A DNA stretch of 18,236 nt from Acanthaster planci. Taxonomy: Eukaryota; Echinodermata; Asteroidea; Valvatida; Acanthasteridae. Below the pieces are notes generated by a model. It did no database searches, was not told the origin of the DNA, and worked only from the letters and a program-made list of their open reading frames with translations. The stretch lies in NCBI RefSeq assembly GCF_001949145.1, contig NW_019091624.1, positions 16,243 through 34,478 of the forward strand, written 5' to 3'. Below, piece after piece: positions 12,401 to 18,236 of this stretch. The position numbers and the translations under genes are program-made. Numbering within the stretch: position 1 is the stretch's first letter; every line of letters starts with the position of its first letter.

Positions 12401-14200
12401 CAAATACTGCATGAGTGATTTTGTATAATGGTAGAAAGGCATTGTGGGAAGGCAAAAGGCTCCAAATGTTTGCTCCTTTTTCCTTCCCACAATGCCTTTC
12501 TACCATTGTGTGAATGTATATATTTGGCACACATATATTTCATCATAACTTCTGTTTACATGTAAATGCCTTATGGAGGTGGGAGACCTATCAATCACTT
12601 GACAGCAAATTCAAAGCCTTCTAAAAAGACAATATAAGAATACTAATTCAAACATTGTGAAATTTCAATGAATCTAGCTAGCTTAAAAGACTCATATAAA
12701 GATTAAGTCATACATGTCGTTTCCTTTCAGAACTGTCAGGTTTATACAAACCAGATAGCTACATGTATGTACAGTTACATATGTACAAACCTAACAGTTC
12801 TGGAAGTAGCCCTACATGTAGACTTGACTCAAGTCGGGATCTCTGTGACGTCTTCGTTTCTGCTTTGGATACATATGACTGCGTGCCGTTACTTGCTTCG
12901 TGCCCTCGTGTCCACTTATTACAATGAGTTCAGTTTAGAAATCCTGACAAGACGAATCTGCCATTTGTTTGTACACACTGAATAGGCTCATCTATCAAAA
13001 GTAGTAGCGGCCAACCACAAAGCCGGATTTGTTTTTAAGTCATTCATACCTGCATTATAATGAACGAGTCTACAAGTCTGACTACATGTACTTTGATTGG
13101 TGAAAATTCCATATACATTATGCAAGATCATGTCGTTCATATGCAATTATGAATAACTACATATCACCGACGGGGGTCTGATTGACTTATCCATCAAGTC
13201 GGACTTTCTGACTGGTGACATTGACACAAGTTGTACAATAACGGCTATCCAATGAGGGCGCCTAAGGGTTATGCAAGCTGCCAGGCCGAGAGCGACAACC
13301 ATGTATGATATACCCCCAGAACTGTGGGGTCCGACTACCCCCAGAACTGTGGGGTCCGACGTCCGCTCCGTTCATGGGAGAGGGGTGGACATCGGACCCC
13401 ACAGTTCTGGGGGTAGTCAGACCCCACAGTTCTGGGGGTAGTCAGACTCCACAGTTCTGGGGGTACAGGTATGTATGATGCACATGTATGTAGTGCGTAC
13501 CGTACCGGCTAAAGGGATGGATGACAAGGGAAGAGCAACATAAGTCTGACTTGATTCAAGTCCGACTTGATTCAAGTCCAGCCTACATGTCATTATGCAA
13601 GTTGAACTACATGTATATAGTAGGCCCAGGCCTATTAAGTACCTGTAATAACATCGTAGAGGTTGACCTCCACTACAAATCTGTCAAAAGAATTGTTGCC
13701 ATCAATACGGACTCATACCAGGCCAAACCGAACCATTCTACAAGACAACAGGTGGCAATATCCTTCATCAAACCATCCGCACATAAGGACAGCTACAAGT
13801 TCTCATTATTTCCAAGAACTTTTGCAGAATGGAAGAAATTACCAGCAGAAATACGTCATGCACCAAGTATTGCAACTGTCAAGTCGAAACTCTCAATATA
13901 GCGTAGCCTAGGTGATACATATATCATCAGAGAGGCTCACTTTACGTAAATATCTGCTCAGTCACTTCGCGCCTGCATTACATCCCTGATGAGATTATGC
14001 AGTATTCTACCAGAACCAGAATAACGTTACTAGGCCTACGTCAGTACGTGTACATCATGCAATGATAACTACTAAGTAATATAATGTCATAAATTTAATG
14101 CTAATGCAAGCACCCACTTCCTAAGAATCTTGATTGCGATTTAGGCCCAGTACATGGAAACAAGTTAGTTGTGTAATTCATCAAATAATCTCACCGGCAT
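6416..14200 (-). CDS. ARPC3: Actin-related protein 2/3 complex subunit 3 (p21-Arc)
   Basis: ARPC3 is a structural subunit of the seven-protein Arp2/3 complex, which starts branched actin filaments in the cytoplasm. Minus-strand exons are 14200-14195, 8778-8688, 8083-8004, 7462-7394, 7023-6897 and 6573-6416. They sum to 531 nt: 176 residues plus TAA, against 178 in human. Every junction has GT and AG and keeps frame. Diagnostic stretches are AYHSSL (residues 3-8), GNMALLPI (15-22), KFKGP (25-29), YFKANVFF (46-53), EADR (61-64), [12 protein letters not shown] (71-82), [11 protein letters not shown] (103-113), [19 protein letters not shown] (154-172) and the final PGQ. No signal peptide or membrane segment is present, as expected. 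No frameshift or unusual substitution was seen. The gene diverges from GPN3 across a short upstream region. Only the first exon is an inference; exons 2-6 are certain by homology. Confidence 0.96.
6574..8687 (-). other. ARPC3: ARPC3 introns 2-5
   Basis: The introns are 8687-8084 (604 nt), 8003-7463 (541), 7393-7024 (370) and 6896-6574 (323). They are AT-rich and show no second gene. The frame on the minus strand at 7862-8080 overlaps exon 3 in another phase and is a shadow. Intron 2 contains an AGGCCC-bearing patch near 8510 with a TACATGTA palindrome. Confidence 0.8.
9301..9360. repeat. Short tandem repeat, 16-base core, three copies
   Basis: CTCTGTTACTTGTAAT occurs at 9301-9316, 9317-9332 and 9345-9360. 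Copies 2 and 3 are each followed by CATTCA, and CATTCATG also precedes copy 1. The core looks like a small minisatellite made by replication slippage. It lies in ARPC3 intron 1. Confidence 0.85.
9800..9960 (-). repeat. Possible CpG-decayed interspersed repeat
   Basis: On the minus strand this contains ACCGGTA at one end and runs of the type TTTTGCAAAATCACGG and GATTTGCAGATTTTTT. These look like CG-to-TG decayed forms of the 'CGCGAAAATT' repeats common in marine invertebrates. The match is from memory of the general pattern, and the edges are a guess. Confidence 0.2.
11222..11238 (-). other. Histone-3'-end-like stem-loop, isolated
   Basis: The minus strand reads AGTTCTTTTCAGAACCAC. Five base pairs (GTTCT/AGAAC) enclose a TTTC loop, and ACC follows, close to the consensus stem-loop of replication-dependent histone mRNAs. 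The first stem base is A rather than G, giving a mismatch with C. No histone coding sequence and no purine-rich downstream element are nearby, so it is probably chance or part of a repeat. Confidence 0.2.
12230..12301. repeat. GTCTCCC motif array with a small hairpin
   Basis: GGGAGAC (12230-12236) and GTCTCCC (12245-12251) form a perfect 7-bp stem with an 8-base loop. Two more GTCTCCC copies follow, at about 12263 and 12295. It is a small repeat cluster in ARPC3 intron 1 with no known function. Confidence 0.5.
12427..12507. repeat. Perfect 26-bp inverted repeat, short hairpin (miRNA-like or MITE)
   Basis: The arm 12427-12452 (AATGGTAGAAAGGCATTG...) is exactly complementary to 12482-12507. 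After one mismatch, 12454-12459 pairs with 12475-12480, leaving a 15-base loop. On the + strand the stem continues outward through seven further pairs (12420-12426 with 12508-12514), four of them G-T wobbles. The total is about 39 pairs. The size suits a microRNA precursor or a small palindromic transposon remnant. The perfect pairing is more typical of a young inverted repeat than of a conserved miRNA. I do not recognise a known miRNA in either arm. Confidence 0.8.
12724..12806. repeat. Imperfect 24-bp inverted repeat with 35-base spacer
   Basis: CTTTCAGAACTGTCAGG... (12724-12747) and its near complement at 12783-12806 match at 21 of 24 positions; all three differences are transitions. The spacer contains TACATGTA and ACATATGT palindromes. 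The arms share the word CAGAACTGT with the larger hairpin array at 13311-13465. Confidence 0.75.
12821..12835. repeat. 15-base palindrome GACTTGACTCAAGTC
   Basis: This odd-length perfect palindrome has two complementary 7-base halves around one central base. Two further copies with T in the centre lie at 13548-13562 and 13564-13578. It could be a dimer-type protein binding site or an arm junction of a decayed repeat. Confidence 0.7.
13311..13465. repeat. Nested inverted and tandem 25-base repeat array (2 forward, 3 reverse units)
   Basis: Two forward units (13311-13335 and 13336-13360, identical) are followed by three reverse-complement units (13391-13415, 13416-13440 and 13441-13465) with one or two changes each. 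The unit is TACCCCCAGAACTGTGGGG plus TCCGAC. The spacer extends the pairing: 13361-13369 pairs with 13382-13390, leaving a 12-base loop. The hairpin has about 57 of 59 positions paired. The unit itself has CCCC and GGGG ends that can pair. A 9-base direct repeat ATGTATGAT lies just outside (13301-13309 and 13471-13479), like a target-site duplication. It may be a foldback transposon or MITE remnant. Confidence 0.9.
13548..13578. repeat. Tandem pair of palindromes GACTTGATTCAAGTC
   Basis: Two identical 15-base palindromes sit 16 bases apart (13548-13562 and 13564-13578). Together with 12821-12835 they make three copies in 760 bases. They lie about 620 bases downstream of the ARPC3 start codon, within intron 1. 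Confidence 0.75.
13650..13901 (+). pseudogene. C-terminal ORF2 fragment of a second non-LTR retrotransposon
   Basis: A + strand open stretch ends with [18 protein letters not shown], then [12 protein letters not shown] and a stop (13899-13901). The pattern 'YKFS-FPRT...W..LP..I..APS...FK..L' is the usual end of ORF2 proteins of jockey-, CR1- or L2-like elements, beyond the RT domain. No RT catalytic part precedes it: the sequence upstream (13548-13640) is palindromes and AGGCCC-rich text. It differs from the 2140-4287 element, which ends in LVRLLNAG. It is antisense to ARPC3 and cannot be a gene on its own. The start of the fragment is approximate. Confidence 0.7.
14195..14200 (-). CDS. ARPC3: ARPC3 coding exon 1 (Met-Pro only)
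   Basis: Exon 2 opens at residue 3 (AYHSSL) directly after a TTTCAG acceptor, so Met-Pro must lie further upstream. On the minus strand, AAAATGCCG followed by GTGAGATT gives a start codon with A at -3, a proline codon and a good donor in the right phase. I recall that vertebrate ARPC3 also has a first coding exon of just Met-Pro. The site sits beside promoter-like sequence. RNA evidence would settle it. Confidence 0.75.
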
Positions 14201-14640
14201 TTTGAACTATCGGTCTTCAGCTTCCTCGTCACAATGTTTCAAGCTGACAAGTATTTATGGCACACCCGTATACTGAGCTGAGCCGAGCAATGAGGAAGTG
14301 AAGTGCACCACACCACTTCCTTATACGTACCACGTGATCACGGGTTCCCATCATGCCCTTGTCAGTATGGCCGTTTGCCAATATTCGACCTCGTCTTCAT
14401 TTAGGCTACGTCTGTTTTTCTTACAAGCTTGTCAGCTCAACAGAAAGTCGGATAGTGCGACGGAAAAGATCAAATGAGATTCAAAACGCAAAACAATACT
14501 TTGATTTACCTTGCACATTTCTTGCCTCCAATCAGGGACTGGTTTAAGAGAAGAAGCCACTAAGGAGATAAAGTCGAGTATTGGAAAACGATTGGGCCAG
14601 TTTTTATTCCAAGATGGCTGCCTCCATTGTAACACATGGG
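14201..14640. promoter_or_regulatory. Probable bidirectional promoter of ARPC3 and GPN3
   Basis: The stretch lies just upstream of the ARPC3 start codon and faces GPN3. It has an inverted pair of ETS-type sites, AGGAAGTG (14293-14300) and CACTTCCT (14314-14321). Next comes CACGTGATCACG (14331-14342), an E-box overlapping a 10-base palindrome. An inverted CCAAT box follows (ATTGG, about 14591-14595), then AAGATGGCTG (14611-14620), a YY1-type site often found just downstream of a start of transcription. There is no TATA box, which is usual for housekeeping genes. The ARPC3 5' UTR occupies part of it, but transcription start sites are not known. Confidence 0.55.
14608..14622 (+). promoter_or_regulatory. 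YY1-like element, candidate GPN3 transcription start region
   Basis: TCCAAGATGGCTGCC matches the YY1 consensus AAGATGGCGGC at all but one position. In many housekeeping genes this motif lies within the first 30 bases of the transcript. The ATG inside it opens a frame of only 15 codons ending in TAA, so it is not the GPN3 start. It could sit in a non-coding first exon. Confidence 0.4.
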
Positions 14641-14666
14641 ATGAACATGGTTAGGGACTAACGGTC

Positions 14667-14782
14667 GTGACTGTATAATTGCCACGCCAGGTCCCTAATT
14701 TCGCCACCTATTGTCAAGTCTAATTGGTTTTCACCGAAAGTGGCGAAATATGGGACTTGGCGACCGTACAGACTGCAGTCAC
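14667..14782. repeat. Imperfect inverted-repeat element, MITE-like
   Basis: The left arm runs from GTGACTGTA (14667) to TTTCGCCAC (14707). The right arm runs from GTGGCGAAA (14740) to CAGTCAC (14782). The inner 23 bases match at 20 positions; the outer ends GTGACTG/CAGTCAC are exact. Spacer is 32 bases. Pairing may extend weakly outward to about 14655 and 14792. It lies in the GPN3 upstream region. It is most likely a small non-autonomous DNA transposon; no target-site duplication was identified. Confidence 0.7.
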
Positions 14783-14867
14783 CAACGCTAGGCTTAGGCC
14801 TACTCAAAGTGTCTCATTTTTCTAAGTTAGGCCTTAATCCATCATTCCATTACAAGGACGTGCACTA

Positions 14868-14909
14868 GGCAGGGGCGTAGCAAAGGCATTTTCCTTTGGG
14901 GGTGTACCA
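14868..14909 (+). repeat. Dispersed repeat fragment with AGGGGCGTAGC head
   Basis: GGCAGGGGCGTAGC is followed by CAAAGG, CATTTT and CCTTTG (a perfect 6-bp stem) and then GGGGGTGTACC. It resembles, in the opposite orientation, the segment at 1617-1690. Such 'GGGGCGTAGC ... G-run' fragments recur in marine invertebrate genomes, but I cannot assign a class. Confidence 0.4.
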
Positions 14910-15783
14910 GAATCAATTTGCCACCTTATAACTTTTTTGCCAACTTTGTGTCGTGAACATTGTAAAATGGAAATCCTGGGTCTCTTACTATATTTCATGC
15001 TTTAGGGGAAATCTGACACCCAATGTATCTTGTTTATTTTAATATTTACCATTGCATTTGATTCATTGTTTTGGTGACTTTTTATCTGATTTACATCACA
15101 TCAGCCTTTTTTCAAAACTCTTACTATTTTCACAGTGAGAGGTCTGGCGGTATGAAGAAATGTCTTGCAGAATAAAGAACAAGAAATTTGGTAATGTAGC
15201 CTTCTAATTCCTCCAAGTTCTCTCTGTAAAAATCATAAATGTTTTAGGAATTTGGTTAAAACAACAAAAAAATTACCTCAGTAACCTTGTTCCTCCACCA
15301 ATTAAAATGATCTCAAAACTTCACTGGTTCTATTACAATCTTACCTTGTCATTGCATGTATATTGAAATTGGCTTTTCAAGCGGACATGCTAATGAAATG
15401 GGTAATTATCTAGCACAAATTAAGTCTAAAAATGGTGAGGCAGCTGTCTGATCTTGGTGCTGATTTTTACGTGCTTTAGGAAGAAGGGAAGTACATTTTT
15501 GCAACCTAGACTTCCATAGTTGTTACAAGATGCTCATATTGTTTAGCTCCCCTACCAAAAATAAACTTTGGGTTCTCTAGGCTATCTATCCTTGAACAGA
15601 AGTGGAAGGATTTTTGACTGTCTCTGTGACTGTTACATAAACAATAATTATGATTAAAGGATCCATGCTTTGACCAAATTGGCTTTGGGTATGCCTGAAA
15701 ACATGATCAAAATACACTGCACAGCAAAGTATGATTTTTATGTAATGTATAGTTTTCTCACTAAAAGTAATTATTTGTTTCAG
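14910..15783. other. GPN3 upstream stretch without recognised features
   Basis: This is AT-rich sequence, possibly an intron of the GPN3 5' UTR if transcription starts near 14600. No coding frame resembles a known protein; the minus-strand frame at 15586-15858 overlaps GPN3 exon 1 and is a shadow. Confidence 0.5.
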
Positions 15784-15840
15784 ATCTGTAAATTTCACAT
15801 TTTTGTCTGGACAGTGCTCAACACCGGGACAGCCTAAAAG
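15784..15840 (+). other. GPN3: Likely GPN3 5' UTR, possibly after a splice acceptor
   Basis: TTATTTGTTTCAG ends at 15783 and reads as a splice acceptor, so 15784-15840 may be the leader part of the first coding exon. An in-frame TAA (15835-15837) two codons upstream of the ATG fixes 15841 as the start. The donor of any upstream non-coding exon was not identified. Confidence 0.4.
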
Positions 15841-18224
15841 ATGCCACGTTATGCACAACTGGTTGTGGGCCCTGCTGGTAGTGGAAAGGTGAAGAAAAAA
15901 TAAATCTAAAATGTGCCATTACAAGTGCATGCACAGAAATCACTTTTTGAAATAGTTGGAAAAGCTGAAGAGAAAACAGAATTGTCTGACAATACATGTC
16001 GTGGCAAATAACTCGATTGTAGCAGTGAAAGTAAAATATGTGAGTTCATTTCTACTTTTCACTCCTCTTCTGAATCTAGTCAATGCCCTACTTAATGGTG
16101 TGCAATGTCTTACATTTAAAGAGATACTTTTTTTCAGCTGGTCTTGAAAGATGAAAATTCTTTTATTCTTTCAGTCTACTTACTGCAGCAATATGTTAAG
16201 GCATTGTGAGAACATCCGTCGTGCAGCACATGTCGTAAATCTGGATCCCGCTGCCGAGTATTTTGACTATGATCCCATAGCAGGTAAAACAGGAAAATTA
16301 TGATAACATTCTGGTATGAAAAATGTGATTTACCAAAAGAAATGAGTTCATAACCACTTTGGTTTTTTTTTCAATCATGAAAAACAGATGTACTTGGACA
16401 TTGTTTGACATTTCACAAGCAGGTTTTAAAAAGGTCTTCCCATATACAGCATTTTAAAGCTGTGTATTACATTGTGGAAAACTCAGGTCCGGTCAAGTTT
16501 TAATCTGTTCATCTTTCTGTTTTGGTAAATCTGCTAGATATTAAAGAACTGATTGAAGTTGATGATGTCATGGCAGATGACGAGCTGAGGTTTGGACCAA
16601 ATGGTGGCTTGGTGTTTTGTATGGAGTGAGTGACAAAATAAGAGAAGTGACCTTTTTTCTGTTTCTAAATAACGTTATATATTTGCAGTTAATGGTGGAC
16701 TGAAATGCAGTCACTAGTGTAGTTGCCACTTTTCTCTGCAAAGTTTCAATACCAGATGCTCCATGTATCAAGTGTCTTTAATTTTCGCCATCTAGTCAAG
16801 CAGAGCAAAGAAACTGCATTTTTTGTTGATACATAAACATGCACTCTGAACGTATACAAACTATTTGTTCATTGGTTAATATGATACCCACAGGTATTTT
16901 GGGCAAAATCTTGATTGGCTGAAGGAGCAGTTAGGAGATGTTGAGGATGATTACCTTATTTTTGATTGCCCAGGTAGGAAAAACATTTTTCTTAATGTGG
17001 TATACTTGTTTGTGAGATATACACGAATCTCTAGTTGTCGAAACTCAAGTTAATGAAATCAGATGTACAGCCTAGGTCCATGTGTAGCCACAGTACACAT
17101 TTAGACTCAGACTTACTTCACCTAATTTGCTCTTTGCTTGGCTGCAGAGATCAGACCTTCTTCAATTCATATCGCCAATGTCAACTGAAATGTGCAATTT
17201 AGAATACTGATTTCAAAATTAGTGTTTCTGAGACAATTTGCTTGCAGTGCATCAAAATACATTGAAGTAATCAATTAATGAATTCTGACAAAAAGTTCTA
17301 CAAAGTAACACATTATAAGCACTTGGACCATCTTAGTCTGAATTATAAGCAACAGTTTGCAAATCATGCTGTCATCCCTATGTCATCTTGCCTTGTAGGT
17401 CAGATAGAATTGTACACTCACATACCGGTCATGAAGCAGTTAGTGCAGACTCTACAGAGTTGGGATTTTAGAATCTGTGCTCTGTTTCTGATTGACTCCC
17501 AGTTCATGGTCGACACAAGCAAGTTTTTCTCTGGTAATATGTCTTTCTTGCATTAAACTTAGGTGTATCTCGTCTTATAACCACTCCAAAACCAATTCAT
17601 TCATTGAGTAAAACTTCTCTTGTAAATCATACTGAATTGTTAGCCTGCAAACATCTCTCCTTTCTTTGAGAAAGATTGTTATATTCTTTTACTTTGTTCA
17701 ACAGACCTTTTATGGTTGATGTTTTCTCCATAAACAGGTATTATGGCTGCTCTTTCTACAATGGTAAACCTTGAAATTCCACACATCAATGTCATGTCAA
17801 AGATGGACCTACTTGAGAAGAAGGCAAAGAAAGATATTGAGAAGTAAATTTCTCTGCTTTATTGAATATGTATGAAATTGATTAAATGTTAAATTGTGCT
17901 TACTCAATGAAATGACCAAATTCTGCCTTTTTTCAAAATCATCAATAACTAATTGTGGATTTGTGGAATTGTAAAAGAACATCCAAATCTATTGGAACCT
18001 CAAGTTCATTTGTTAGTAAATTTCATAAGAATATCATCATCTGTACACTTTCTGAAAAGCAATATTTCTCATTTTTGGGTCATGTCAACCGATGAGATCA
18101 TTTCTTAATATATAAGTTTACTCTTCTTTCCAGATTTCTGGATCCGGACCCACAACTTCTGTTGGCAGAAACACAAAGTCTCACTCCCAAGTTCCAGAAG
18201 TTAAATGCTGCCTTTGCTAACTTG
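15841..18224 (+). CDS. GPN3: GPN-loop GTPase 3, 3' end outside the window
   Basis: GPN3 is a small GTPase that works with GPN1 in assembling RNA polymerase II and importing it into the nucleus. Exons are 15841-15888, 16175-16283, 16538-16625, 16894-16973, 17399-17533, 17738-17843 and 18134-18224. All have GT-AG ends and stay in frame, giving 219 codons; a GTATGT donor follows the last. Human GPN3 has about 284 residues, so roughly 60 are missing beyond the edge. Motifs are the P-loop GPAGSGKS (10-17), split by intron 1 before the serine; NLDPAAE (38-44); the family's GPN insertion, FGPNGG (71-76); the Mg-binding DCPGQ (106-110); ELYTH (112-116); and SKMD (174-177) for guanine recognition. Nothing is missing or odd. 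The start is fixed by an in-frame stop just upstream. GPN1 and GPN2 fit the sequence less well. Confidence 0.96.
15889..18133 (+). other. GPN3: GPN3 introns 1-6
   Basis: The introns are 286, 254, 268, 425, 204 and 290 nt, all AT-rich with pyrimidine-tract acceptors. They contain no TACATGTA copies and no recognisable repeats, unlike ARPC3 intron 1. The open frame that covers 17278-17556 contains exon 5 plus intron sequence and is not a separate gene. Confidence 0.8.
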
Positions 18225-18236
18225 GTATGTGTTGCC

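Larger units (their letters stand above)
432..13615. repeat. Dispersed TACATGTA palindrome, 22 copies
   Basis: The 8-base self-complementary word TACATGTA begins at 432, 2571, 5009, 6130, 6708, 6714, 8510, 8805, 8811, 8934, 9201, 9419, 9528, 9581, 9633, 10123, 10542, 12557, 12760, 12813, 13083 and 13608. In random sequence of this length it should occur less than once. Some copies overlap as TACATGTACATGTA. I found none in 13.7-18.2 kb, where GPN3 and the shared promoter lie. This is a dispersed word, not a microsatellite. Confidence 0.85.
8779..14194 (-). other. ARPC3: ARPC3 intron 1, 5.4 kb, rich in repeats
   Basis: The intron lies between coding exons 1 and 2 and is about nine times the length of any other intron here. 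It holds 14 of the 22 TACATGTA palindromes counted, a small tandem repeat (9301-9360), several hairpins and inverted repeats (12230-13465), paired palindromes (12821-12835 and 13548-13578) and a retrotransposon fragment (13650-13901). No further conserved exon was recognised. A large first intron often holds regulatory sequence, but nothing here proves that role. Confidence 0.7.

Noticed and set aside
13311-13465. G-quadruplex from the GGGGG runs of the hairpin array
   Set aside because: Runs are about 20 bases apart, giving loops too long for a stable quadruplex; the hairpin explains the sequence better.
13521-13650. N-terminal part of the 126-codon frame as a real protein start
   Set aside because: This part is made of the tandem palindromes and AGGCCC-rich repeat; only the later part resembles a retrotransposon protein.

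Overview
This is eukaryotic nuclear DNA. Coding sequence is split into short exons with GT-AG introns, one gene per transcript, and it lies among old transposable-element relics. Two animal housekeeping genes can be read with confidence. The mix of AGGCCT-rich text, dispersed TACATGTA palindromes, a CR1/jockey-like retrotransposon and the linkage of ARPC3 to GPN3 suggests a marine invertebrate deuterostome (echinoderm, hemichordate or amphioxus). The species cannot be fixed from this window.

Layout. 1-2130: no recognisable gene; a CpG-rich patch near 740-920 and a purine-rich repeat copy at 1617-1690. 2140-4287: the decayed 3' two thirds of a non-LTR retrotransposon (+ strand), ending in its own 3' tail. 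4288-6415: gene-free 3' flank. 6416-14200 (- strand): complete ARPC3, six coding exons, 176 residues; its first exon codes for two residues only and is separated from the rest by a 5.4-kb intron. That intron carries a cluster of inverted repeats and palindromes (12.2-13.6 kb) and the tail of a second retrotransposon (13650-13901). 14201-14640: a short, probably shared, divergent promoter. 14667-14782: an inverted-repeat element. 15841-18224 (+ strand): GPN3, seven exons and 219 codons, running off the right edge.

Function. ARPC3 is a subunit of the actin-nucleating Arp2/3 complex. GPN3 is a GPN-loop GTPase needed to assemble RNA polymerase II and bring it into the nucleus. The two proteins do not act in one pathway. 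They are linked as neighbours that start head to head, with start codons 1.64 kb apart. I recall the same two genes being adjacent in vertebrates. I see no defence system, gene cluster or other new protein system. The most unusual material is the set of hairpin-forming sequences inside ARPC3 intron 1.
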